Assembly: GCA_021807965.1 (NCBI GenBank)
Contig: JAKBCI010000130.1
Location: 1-5,539 of the forward strand
Length of the DNA stretch: 5,539 bases
Reading direction: 5' to 3'
Source: Actinomycetes bacterium
GTDB taxonomy: Bacteria; Actinomycetota; Acidimicrobiia; Acidimicrobiales; RAAP-2
This document shows, piece after piece, positions 1-5,539 of the stretch. The translations under genes and the position numbers were made by a program. Numbering within the stretch: the stretch's first letter is position 1; each line of letters begins with the position of its first letter. The notes under the pieces were generated by a model. That model made no database searches. It had not been told where the DNA came from and saw only the letters and a list, made by a program, of their open reading frames with translations.

Positions 1-1196
1 GAGCCGTCAGGGTTAACCGTCGCCGTGCCGCTGAAACTGATCGAGCCAACCGAGAGCGTGATCACCGCGCCACTCGTCACGGTAAAACCAGCACTCGGCA
101 TCACGGTGATCGTGGCCATCGCCCCGGGAACCAGTTGATTGCCATTTGTGACGAGGGTCAACGTCGCGGAACTCGTCGTGAGCGCACCACCCGCTTCACC
201 AAAGCCGAGTGCGCCGGCAGGGCTGGCCACGGTCGTGACCATCGTGCCGTCGGGGTTGATGATCGTAATTTCGTATCGGTTCACGCCCATGCCGCCAGTC
301 ACCGGCACCGTAGCCGACGTCGTGATCGTCGTGTTGTTCACCACCGTCGGCGCGCTGAAGGTCACGCCGTCGATCGTGCCGGGCAGCGTGACGCCACCGA
401 CTTGGACGCTCGCGCCGGCCTCGAAGCCCGAGCCCGAGATCGTCACCAGCTGTGACGTGACCGTAGCGCTTGAGACCAGGTAGCCAGTCGAGCTCGCGAC
501 CGACACCGACGACACCGCCGGTCCAGTCACGGCCAGCGAGAGTTGGGCCGCGCCAATGGTGATGGCGTAGGTGCCAACCGCTGTCGCGGTCGCGTCGAAG
601 GTGAGCGAGGTGCCGTCAGCCGACGCGATTACGTTGCTGAGCGTCAGCCCGCTGGCGGGAACAATCACCGGTGTCGCGGCCGACAGGCCAACACCCGTGA
701 CGGTGATGAGCCGCGTCGAGCCAACCGCGATCGAACTCGGCACCGCACCCGAGACGCTCGCCGTCGGGTCGATCCCGAAGGCCGTCGCCAGGGTTGCCGT
801 ACCGTTGTCGTCGGTCAACGTAATGGGGTAGTAGCCCGGCGTCGTGGTGGCCGACGTGTAGAGGGTGACCAACGCCGTCGATGACGAGCTCTCGGCAACC
901 TGGCCGGTCACACCGGGCGCGGTCGTCGTGACCGTCATGTTCCCGTTGTCGTTGGCGAAGTTCGCCCCGAAGATGTAGAAGGCGAGCGTCGAGCCCGCGG
1001 GCGCGTAGGGCAGGGACCCGCACGTAAACGGGTTGCTGCTCACCGGCGAGGAGCTCAGCTGGCTGCACGTGATCGATGGGCTCGTCGCGGCGCTCGCGCC
1101 AGTGGTCGCGGCCAGGGGCAGCGACGCGGCGACGAGCACGGCGCCAACCGAGGCCGCCTTGATCATGTGGTGGGTTATCCGTCGCAAAGTATTCAT
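1..1196 (-). CDS. Secreted IPT/TIG-domain (Ig-like) protein, C-terminus outside window
   Basis: The reading frame is open from the ATG at 1196 to the window edge: 398 residues with no stop, so the protein is partial. The N-terminus is a typical Sec signal peptide: Arg/Lys/His-containing residues 1-13, a hydrophobic stretch at about 14-31, then GASA-A, giving a likely signal peptidase I cut after Ala36. Cys44 and Cys59 are the only cysteines seen and could form a disulfide in the exported protein. Residues about 70-140 and 147-225 look like beta-sandwich repeats. Residues about 225-322 form the clearest IPT/TIG-type domain, with the hallmark VTISGSGFEAGASVQVGG (251-268) and a closing INPDGT (313-318). 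A further beta-rich segment follows from 323. Composition is Thr/Ser/Val/Gly/Ala-rich. The start is fixed by a good ribosome binding site; the Met at residue 11 lacks one. Such proteins are usually surface or extracellular binding or structural proteins. The specific role cannot be read from the sequence, and enzymatic or anchoring domains may lie beyond the edge. Confidence 0.93.
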   Translation of the reverse strand, partial: MNTLRRITHHMIKAASVGAVLVAASLPLAATTGASAATSPSITCSQLSSSPVSSNPFTCGSLPYAPAGSTLAFYIFGANFANDNGNMTVTTTAPGVTGQVAESSSSTALVTLYTSATTTPGYYPITLTDDNGTATLATAFGIDPTASVSGAVPSSIAVGSTRLITVTGVGLSAATPVIVPASGLTLSNVIASADGTSLTFDATATAVGTYAITIGAAQLSLAVTGPAVSSVSVASSTGYLVSSATVTSQLVTISGSGFEAGASVQVGGVTLPGTIDGVTFSAPTVVNNTTITTSATVPVTGGMGVNRYEITIINPDGTMVTTVASPAGALGFGEAGGALTTSSATLTLVTNGNQLVPGAMATITVMPSAGFTVTSGAVITLSVGSISFSGTATVNPDG

Positions 1197-1202
1197 TACG
1201 AA

Positions 1203-1209
1203 TCCTTCC
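1203..1209 (-). promoter_or_regulatory. Ribosome binding site of the TIG-domain gene
   Basis: On the minus strand GGAAGGA sits 6 bases before the ATG at 1196. This purine-rich Shine-Dalgarno-like stretch selects that ATG over the in-frame ATG ten codons later. Confidence 0.75.
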
Positions 1210-1275
1210 TTCGAAGCGGCGTTGGTTTTCACTTCACTCCATTCACGGGGGCCGAGATCATCGACCTTCTTCTTT

Positions 1276-1342
1276 CGAGGTACTGCGTACAGCAAAGACC
1301 GACACGAGACGCGCCCCGTGACACGTCACGGGAGCTACCTCG
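1276..1342 (-). promoter_or_regulatory. Candidate structured 5' leader (possible cis-regulatory RNA) of the TIG-domain gene
   Basis: Read on the minus strand, CGAGGTA (1342-1336) can pair perfectly with TACCTCG (1282-1276), closing a 67-base module. Inside it is a strong hairpin, CCCGTGA-CGTG-TCACGGG (1332-1315). A short stem, CTG-TACG-CAG (about 1292-1283), lies next to the 3' closing arm. Together these could form a three-way junction. The 5' closing arm begins where a transcript from the -10-like box at 1354-1349 would be expected to start. A further hairpin, GGTCGA/TCGGCC, follows at 1265-1249. No known riboswitch consensus was recognised. Short stems are common by chance in GC-rich DNA, so this is a structural hypothesis only. 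Confidence 0.3.
1315..1332. repeat. 18-bp perfect dyad, 8-bp arms (operator or RNA hairpin)
   Basis: CCCGTGAC-AC-GTCACGGG has 8-bp perfect inverted arms around a 2-base centre. It lies 119-136 bases upstream of the TIG-domain start codon and just downstream of the likely promoter. As DNA it has the size and symmetry of a site for a dimeric regulator. As RNA it forms a 7-bp stem with a 4-base loop. It is not followed by a T-tract on either strand, so it is not an intrinsic terminator. Confidence 0.5.
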
Positions 1343-1348
1343 TGGTCA

Positions 1349-1354
1349 AGTATA
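1349..1354 (-). promoter_or_regulatory. Possible -10 box for the TIG-domain gene
   Basis: TATACT on the minus strand matches the bacterial -10 consensus TATAAT at five of six positions and stands out in a GC-rich stretch. The expected start of transcription is about 1342, leaving a leader of roughly 145 bases. The position 17 bases upstream reads CGCGCC and is not a -35 match, so the promoter would need an activator or another sigma factor, or the match is fortuitous. Confidence 0.35.
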
Positions 1355-1458
1355 GAGAAGCCCCTGGGGCCGGCGCGAATACCGGCACCAGCACGAGCGT
1401 CACCGCGTCAATCGCGACGTCACCACGGTTGTTCCAGCGTACTACCTGATAAGTAGGC

Positions 1459-1507
1459 AAAAAAGTGGGAAAGTGGCAGTGCCGGGCCGTGCATGCACCA
1501 CTGCCAC
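1459..1507 (-). terminator. Probable intrinsic terminator of the rhodanese-MBL gene
   Basis: A 9-bp perfect inverted repeat (GTGGCAGTG at 1473-1481, CACTGCCAC at 1499-1507) encloses a 17-base GC-rich loop. That loop contains the palindrome GTGCATGCAC. On the minus strand the hairpin is followed by TTTCCCAC and then six T residues (1464-1459). It lies 134 bases past the stop codon at 1641, in the correct orientation. The T-tract starts eight bases after the stem, further than in an ideal terminator. The plus strand after the stem is not T-rich. Confidence 0.5.
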
Positions 1508-1640
1508 CGCAAAATCGTCACCAAGTCGTAACTCGTGGTCGAAGCACATAAGTCGTCGCTCGCGGGTTAGCGTCCGACGCCGCTCGGGCATCCTTCGAGC
1601 TCGTGACGAGGCGCGCGGTGACGGTTGTCGAACGCCGCAG
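1508..1640. other. Non-coding 3' flank of the rhodanese-MBL gene
   Basis: This stretch lies between the fusion gene's stop codon and the terminator hairpin. I see no supported gene, tRNA-like fold or strong repeat in it. It completes the 444-base gap 1197-1640, whose other contents are listed separately. It is best read as the 3' untranslated region of the fusion-gene transcript. Confidence 0.5.
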
Positions 1641-2732
1641 CTACGCGATCGCGCAACGGTTCGGACCGATCTCGAGGGTCGCCGATTCCTCGTCGGCGAC
1701 GTCGTCGCCGGCGTTCACGGCGACGATCCGACGGTAGTTCTCGGGCCGGTCGGTCACGTGGGCGAGCGCCCACTCGACGAAGTCTGCCTCGTCGAAGGCG
1801 AGGGCCGCGAGCGTCCTTCGCAGGTCGCCGAGACGGGCCGCGACGAGCCGGTCGCGCTTAACCGCGACACTCGCGCCGAAGTGGGCCGGCAAGACCGTCG
1901 TCTCGTCACCGAGGGGCAGAACGTGCGTACGCAGGCTGCGGTGTAGGTGGCGTGCGTACCGTTCGGCCTGGTCGGCGAGGTCAGGCCGACCGACCGACTC
2001 GACGAAGAGCGTGTCACCCGTGAAGATCGCCCGGTCGGCGAGAGCCAGCATGGTCGAGCCTTCGGTGTGGCCGGGCACGGCCACACCGCGCACGGTGAGT
2101 GTCACCTCGCCACCGAGCTCGAGGGTCGCGCCGTTGACGAGCGGCTCGAAGTCGAAGTGGAAGGGATCCGACGGGCTGAGCCAGAGCGTCGCCCCGCACG
2201 ACGCCGCCAGCTGGCGCGCGCCGCTGAGGTGATCGGCGTGCAGGTGGGTGTCAACGACGTGGTCGATTCGCCAGCCCCGCGCAGCCGCGATTCGGACGTA
2301 GCGCTCGATCTCGGTGGAGGGATCGATGACGAGCGCTCGAGTGCCGGCCCCCACCACGTAGGAGAGGCAGCCCTTGCCACGCCGACGCACCTGGACGACG
2401 CTCGCGCCAGCGAATTCGCCAACGACTTCGTCGTAGGTCGATGCCCAGGCCGCCATTCCTCCCTCGAGGACCACGCTCGCGACGCCGGCCGACGCGAGGA
2501 TCTGTGCGCCTTCTAGGGCGCGAGCCCCCTTCGCGCAGACGACCACCACGTCGCGGTCGCGCGGTACGGCGTCAAGGTTCGACCTCAGTTGGCCGAGGGG
2601 GATCGCGAGCGCCCCGGACATCGGCCAGGCGGCGACCTCGTCGGGCTCGCGCACGTCGAGCACGACGAGGCCGTCGTCGCCGAAGCGGTGGATGAACTCG
2701 TCGGTCGTGACGAACCCTCGCGGTGCAGACAT
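1641..2732 (-). CDS. Rhodanese domain fused to metallo-beta-lactamase hydrolase (persulfide dioxygenase-like)
   Basis: A complete 363-residue protein with no signal peptide, presumably cytoplasmic. Residues about 5-105 are a rhodanese domain: VLDVREPDE at 24-32, the active-site loop CAKGAR with Cys66, and the LEGGMAAW strand-turn at 89-96. Residues about 110-290 are a metallo-beta-lactamase domain with THLHADHLSG (His163, His165, Asp167, His168), PGHTEGST (His222), TGDTLF (Asp240) and LPAHFG (His284). By analogy with ETHE1, His163, His222 and Asp240 would bind a single iron. The C-terminus is helical and carries RPENYRRIVAVNAG (329-342), a motif I recall from related bacterial proteins. The likely role is handling of sulfane sulfur: the rhodanese Cys carries a persulfide and the other domain oxidises or hydrolyses a thiol-bound substrate. 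ETHE1 has PAHDYHG where this protein has PAHFGAS, so the iron dioxygenase reaction is tentative; a hydrolytic glyoxalase II-like activity is possible. The gene is transcribed alone, divergent from the amidase. Confidence 0.95.
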   Translation of the reverse strand: MSAPRGFVTTDEFIHRFGDDGLVVLDVREPDEVAAWPMSGALAIPLGQLRSNLDAVPRDRDVVVVCAKGARALEGAQILASAGVASVVLEGGMAAWASTYDEVVGEFAGASVVQVRRRGKGCLSYVVGAGTRALVIDPSTEIERYVRIAAARGWRIDHVVDTHLHADHLSGARQLAASCGATLWLSPSDPFHFDFEPLVNGATLELGGEVTLTVRGVAVPGHTEGSTMLALADRAIFTGDTLFVESVGRPDLADQAERYARHLHRSLRTHVLPLGDETTVLPAHFGASVAVKRDRLVAARLGDLRRTLAALAFDEADFVEWALAHVTDRPENYRRIVAVNAGDDVADEESATLEIGPNRCAIA

Positions 2733-3044
2733 TTCCCTATCCTAAGAACGAGGTCGACGAGAAAGCGCTGGTATTCGAGTGGCTCTCCACACAAGGGGCG
2801 AACGCGAGGACGCGACCGTGGACCCCACGCACGGCGCACTGGTCGAACGAGCGCGGCCTCCCTGGTCGCGAGGGCTCGCTGACGTTCGTCGGCCGGTGCT
2901 ACCAGGTCATGCCTGGACGCTCGGCGCGGCGACCGGCGACTACGGTAACGACAACGTGCACTCCCACCCCGCTCACACGACGCGAAGCCACCCGAGGCGT
3001 CTCGACGGACCGACCGACCGGGTGATCGACCGAGTGATCGACCG
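2733..3044. other. Divergent intergenic region between the rhodanese-MBL and amidase genes
   Basis: This 312-base gap must contain both promoters. Apart from the ribosome binding site at 2740-2743, I see no convincing -35/-10 pair on either strand. It has a small dyad, CCAGG-TCATG-CCTGG (2902-2916), and direct repeats at its right end. Open frames across it encode arginine-rich, low-complexity proteins typical of GC-rich shadow frames, so I call no gene here. Confidence 0.5.
2740..2743 (-). promoter_or_regulatory. Ribosome binding site of the rhodanese-MBL gene
   Basis: On the minus strand AGGA is followed by seven bases (TAGGGAA) and then the ATG at 2732. This supports that start, which places the rhodanese domain five residues in, as expected for a full domain. 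Confidence 0.6.
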
Positions 3045-3045
3045 A
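3022..3045 (+). repeat. 12-bp tandem duplication abutting the amidase start codon
   Basis: GTGATCGACCGA occurs twice without a gap (3022-3033 and 3034-3045); the last A is the first base of the amidase ATG. It is preceded by CGAC-type 4-base repeats at about 3003-3020. The duplication occupies the space where a ribosome binding site should be, and no AGGAGG-like sequence is visible; GAGTGAT at 3032-3038 is the closest. Confidence 0.8.
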
Positions 3046-4460
3046 TGAGCGGACCTCTCTCTCGGATCGTCGCCGCCGTGCGCGACGGCGAACGCACCGC
3101 GACCGCGGTGGTCGAGGCCTCGATCGAGCGACTGGAAGCCGTGAACCCGACCCTGAACCTGCTCGCCGAGGCGACCTTTGACGAGGCGCGCGCGTGCGCC
3201 GTGGTCATCGACGCGAGCGGACGGCGCGACGGCGCGCTGCTCGGTGCCCCGACGCTCGTGAAGGACCTCGAGGACTGGGCGGGCCACCCGACCCGCCAGG
3301 GCTCGCGCCTCTACGCCGACGCGCCACCGGCGCGATCGAACGGCGTCACCCCTCAGCGCCTACTCGACGCCGGCGCGATCGTCGTTGGCAAGTCGACACT
3401 GCCCGAGTTCGCCATCGAGGGCTTTACCGCCAATGAGCTGACGGGGGTGACGCGCAATCCCTGGAATCCGCGCCTGTCGACCGGCGGCTCGAGTGGCGGC
3501 TCGGCGGCGGCCCTCGCGGCGGGCGCGGTCGCCGTCGCCACGGCAACCGACGGCGGCGGCTCGATTCGCATCCCCGCCTCGCTCTGCGGACTGGTCGGTC
3601 TGAAGCCGACCAACGGGATGATCGGTCGTCGGCCCGAACCCGACTGGATCGACTACTCGACCGACGGGCCCTTCGCGACCTCGGCGGACGATCTCGCCCT
3701 GCTCTTCTCGGTGATGGCCGGACCGGTCCCGGGCGATCCCTCGGCCCCGCCGCTCGCACCATCGGCGTCGCGAGCGTCGATGGACGGACCACTCGTGCTC
3801 GTCGCCGCCGAGCGGACCTCGCCGTGGGGGGAGCTCCCGTCCGACGTCGCGGGTCGCTTTCACGACGCCGTCACCGCCGTCGCGGATCTTCTTGGTCTAC
3901 CAGTCACCTGGCGCGAGCCCGACTCGTTCTTCGCCAGTGGTAACCCCGACCTCGACTGGTACGTCACCTGCGCGGCCGAGCACCTGCACCGACTCGGCCC
4001 TGACGTCGTCGAGCAACACTGGGGCGAGTTGCACGTGGCCACCCGTGAATTCTTCGAGACGGGCCGATCGGTGACGATCGAGCAGTACCTCGCCGCGCGA
4101 CGGCGCCGCTTCGCCTACGCGCGCGAGCTTGACGAACTCCTCGGTGATCACGGACTGCTGCTTACGCCGAGCGTGACGAGTGCCGGCTGGTTGGCCGACG
4201 GCTCCACCGAGGATGGCGAGATCCACGGTTTGCACCCGAGCAACCTCGCGACGGTCATCCAGAACGTCACCGGACTCCCCGCCCTCAGCGTGCCCATGGG
4301 CACCCTCGACACGGGGCTGCCCTTTGGGCTTCAGATCACCGCCCCGCGCTGGGCCGACTACTGGCTCTTGGACCTCGCCGCGCGGGTCCAGGCGGCGTAC
4401 CCGTGGGCGCCGTCCGCACCGGGCTACTCGACGCTCGCGAGCGCACTCGACCTCGACTGA
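3045..4460 (+). CDS. Amidase signature family hydrolase
   Basis: A complete 471-residue protein, the usual length for the family. All landmarks of the amidase signature fold are present: the catalytic lysine in LVKDLED (Lys73), the cis-Ser in [16 protein letters not shown] (Ser149), and the nucleophile in [12 protein letters not shown] (Ser173), 24 residues after the cis-Ser as in GatA and [15 protein letters not shown] follows at 181-191. The C-terminal part has [12 protein letters not shown] and [19 protein letters not shown], also standard. The enzyme should hydrolyse a carboxylic amide to acid and ammonia or amine in the cytoplasm; no signal peptide is seen. The substrate cannot be read from the sequence. 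With no gatB or gatC nearby and a divergent middle region, it is probably a free-standing amidase rather than a Glu-tRNA(Gln) amidotransferase subunit. The ATG at 3045 is chosen because the N-terminal helix matches the family and no upstream in-frame start with a ribosome binding site is visible. Confidence 0.97.
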   Translation: MSGPLSRIVAAVRDGERTATAVVEASIERLEAVNPTLNLLAEATFDEARACAVVIDASGRRDGALLGAPTLVKDLEDWAGHPTRQGSRLYADAPPARSNGVTPQRLLDAGAIVVGKSTLPEFAIEGFTANELTGVTRNPWNPRLSTGGSSGGSAAALAAGAVAVATATDGGGSIRIPASLCGLVGLKPTNGMIGRRPEPDWIDYSTDGPFATSADDLALLFSVMAGPVPGDPSAPPLAPSASRASMDGPLVLVAAERTSPWGELPSDVAGRFHDAVTAVADLLGLPVTWREPDSFFASGNPDLDWYVTCAAEHLHRLGPDVVEQHWGELHVATREFFETGRSVTIEQYLAARRRRFAYARELDELLGDHGLLLTPSVTSAGWLADGSTEDGEIHGLHPSNLATVIQNVTGLPALSVPMGTLDTGLPFGLQITAPRWADYWLLDLAARVQAAYPWAPSAPGYSTLASALDLD

Positions 4461-4469
4461 CGAATCCGT

Positions 4470-5539
4470 CTAGTGCCGCGGCCGCCAGCCCATCGGGCAG
4501 CGGGGACTCACCGCCGTGACGCGACGCACGTGGTGTGCACGAACGCAAGTGATCGTCGTCGCGACGGGCGGGGCAAAGATCTGCGCCGCCGGACCCGAAC
4601 CGCCCCCGCCCGCGACCGAGACGCCGTAGGGCGTCGCCGCGCCGAGGTTGTAGAACGTGCACGAGGTCGCCGACGAGGTCACGCTGAAACTCGACGGCGT
4701 ATCGAACCCGTAGAGCAGCGTGCAGCGATAGGGCGCCGCGCTCGGTCCGGGGACCCACGTGAGTGTCAGCGTCGACGCGGTGCGCGTTTCGTTCAGGTCA
4801 ATCGGGCGTCCGCTCGCGACGGTACCCAGTCGGGCCACGATGTACGGGCAGCCGACCGTGCCGTCGGCGGCCGTGACGGGCGCTGAGCACATCTGGGCCG
4901 CCACGCCGCCACTTGGCGGAACGATCGCCACGGGGACGAAGTCCGCGGGCCACTGGTTGAAGTACTCGTGGACCGAATCGTGCCAGTTCGCCAGGTCAAT
5001 CGACGTGACGTTCACCAGCTGTGCCCCAGCACCGGTCACGTGGGTCGATTCAGAATTCATGCCACTGGTGCCGATGCTGAACGACGGGGCGATACCGGCC
5101 AGCACAGGGTTCGCGGCAATATGTGAACAACTGAGGTCCAGGTAGAGATTCGTCGTACCGGCGAGACTGCCGGCGAAGGCGAGCCCATTGTTGATCAACA
5201 CGCCCGCTCCCGCGTAACCATCGGAAAAGTGAAACGCCGGATCCGTCCCGATGACCAGGACGTTGCCGTTCACCGCCGGCCACCAGTTCGACTCGCTCGT
5301 GGCCACGTCGACGATGGCGGTCTCATTGCAGTGCGGATCGCCGACGACAAGCAGCTGGTAGCTCGCAAACTGAGCGGTCGTCATCGCATTCCACTGGTTG
5401 AGCGACGCCACTGACACCGTCCAGCCCTGGCTGATGAGATCCTGGGCCTCGTAACTGCTCATACCGCCGGGCACGCTCGGACCGAAGAGCAACGCGTTCT
5501 TCGAGGTACCAACTGCGGCCCCGGCGCTCACGGCGGGTA
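4470..5539 (-). CDS. Secreted protein with alpha/beta domain, fibronectin type III-like domain and Cys-bracketed C-terminal tail (N-terminus outside window)
   Basis: The frame is open to the right edge, so the start is probably outside. The GTG at 5531 has no room for a visible ribosome binding site, and the first residues (PAVSAGAAVG) read like the end of a signal peptide. Numbering from that GTG, 353 residues are visible. Residues about 11-205 alternate strands and helices, with hydrophobic strands YQLLVVGDPHC (58-68) and NVLVIGTDPAFHF (90-102); this loosely recalls a class I glutamine amidotransferase or ThuA-like fold, but no catalytic triad is recognisable. Residues about 246-322 resemble a fibronectin type III domain (LTLTWVPG, then CTFYNLGAATPYGVSV). 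The tail 325-353 is basic, with Cys329 and Cys345 ahead of PMGWRPRH. There are eight cysteines (68, 135, 215, 228, 270, 291, 329, 345), an even number compatible with disulfides outside the cell. Function unknown; probably an exported or surface protein. Confidence 0.9.
   Translation of the reverse strand, partial: PAVSAGAAVGTSKNALLFGPSVPGGMSSYEAQDLISQGWTVSVASLNQWNAMTTAQFASYQLLVVGDPHCNETAIVDVATSESNWWPAVNGNVLVIGTDPAFHFSDGYAGAGVLINNGLAFAGSLAGTTNLYLDLSCSHIAANPVLAGIAPSFSIGTSGMNSESTHVTGAGAQLVNVTSIDLANWHDSVHEYFNQWPADFVPVAIVPPSGGVAAQMCSAPVTAADGTVGCPYIVARLGTVASGRPIDLNETRTASTLTLTWVPGPSAAPYRCTLLYGFDTPSSFSVTSSATSCTFYNLGAATPYGVSVAGGGGSGPAAQIFAPPVATTITCVRAHHVRRVTAVSPRCPMGWRPRH

Noticed and set aside
135..1068. 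Several plus- and minus-strand open frames of 86-150 codons within the TIG-domain gene.
   Set aside because: They are His/Arg-rich or low-complexity shadows of a 398-codon frame that has a signal peptide, a ribosome binding site and a recognisable domain.
1315..1332. The 18-bp dyad as an intrinsic terminator.
   Set aside because: Neither strand has a T-tract after the stem; the sequence following is GC-rich on the minus strand and mixed on the plus strand.
1335..1460. Minus-strand open frame of about 41 codons starting with TTG, with a hydrophobic C-terminal half (AIDAVTLVLVPVFAPAPG).
   Set aside because: The only start candidate is a TTG with no ribosome binding site, inside the terminator T-tract; it overlaps the promoter-like and structured leader elements. 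It could be a gene remnant, but nothing confirms it.
1197..1640. A tRNA or other known RNA gene in the long left intergenic region.
   Set aside because: I could not find a cloverleaf, a T-loop-like GTTCGA sequence in the right context, or any consensus of a familiar RNA family.
1473..2516. Plus-strand open frames of 157 and 189 codons antisense to the rhodanese-MBL gene.
   Set aside because: They overlap a gene with intact catalytic motifs, and their products show no recognisable domain.
2585..3208. Minus-strand 207-residue open frame spanning the divergent intergenic region and both neighbouring gene starts.
   Set aside because: Its product is Arg/Ser-rich and low in complexity, and it overlaps the well-supported rhodanese and amidase genes in another frame or strand; this is typical of GC-rich shadow frames.
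3353..4235. Minus-strand open frames of up to 167 codons antisense to the amidase.
   Set aside because: They mirror the amidase codon pattern, with Arg/Gly-rich products and no recognisable motif.
3045..4460. Assignment of the amidase as gatA, the Glu-tRNA(Gln) amidotransferase subunit A.
   Set aside because: The catalytic core matches the whole amidase signature family, and no gatB or gatC neighbour is present, so the specific name is not supported.

Overview
The window is a high-GC bacterial chromosome segment. Third codon positions are strongly G/C-rich. Two secreted, beta-rich, Ser/Thr/Gly/Val-heavy proteins flank two cytoplasmic-type enzymes. One secreted protein carries an IPT/TIG-type domain; the other ends in a short basic tail bracketed by two cysteines. 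From memory, that tail recurs in secreted actinobacterial proteins. An actinobacterium, possibly of the Acidimicrobiia type, is therefore my best guess. This is inference; the window contains no rRNA or other marker gene.

Layout from left to right: (1) <1..1196, minus: the N-terminal 398 residues of an exported protein with a signal peptide and Ig-like/IPT-TIG domains; it runs off the left edge with no stop. (2) 1197..1640: a 444-base non-coding gap. It holds that gene's ribosome binding site, a possible structured 5' leader (7-bp closing stem at 1276-1282/1336-1342 around an 18-bp dyad at 1315-1332), a -10-like box at 1349-1354, and a hairpin plus T-tract (1459-1507) placed to terminate the gene to its right. 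(3) 1641..2732, minus: a 363-residue fusion of an N-terminal rhodanese domain to a C-terminal metallo-beta-lactamase domain resembling persulfide dioxygenases. (4) 2733..3044: a 312-base divergent intergenic region ending in an exact 12-bp tandem duplication that runs into the next start codon. (5) 3045..4460, plus: a complete amidase-signature hydrolase with an intact Lys-Ser-Ser triad. (6) 4470..>5539, minus: the C-terminal part of a secreted protein with an alpha/beta domain I cannot name, a fibronectin type III-like domain and the Cys-bracketed tail. It converges on the amidase with only 9 bases between the stop codons.

Nothing suggests that the four genes form one pathway. The fusion enzyme is probably a stand-alone sulfur-handling gene, and the amidase has no gatB/gatC partner in view, so a tRNA amidotransferase role is unlikely. 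I found no tRNA, rRNA, CRISPR array, insertion sequence or phage feature. The least explained parts are the 5' leader of the TIG-domain gene and the C-terminal tail and N-terminal domain of the right-hand secreted protein.
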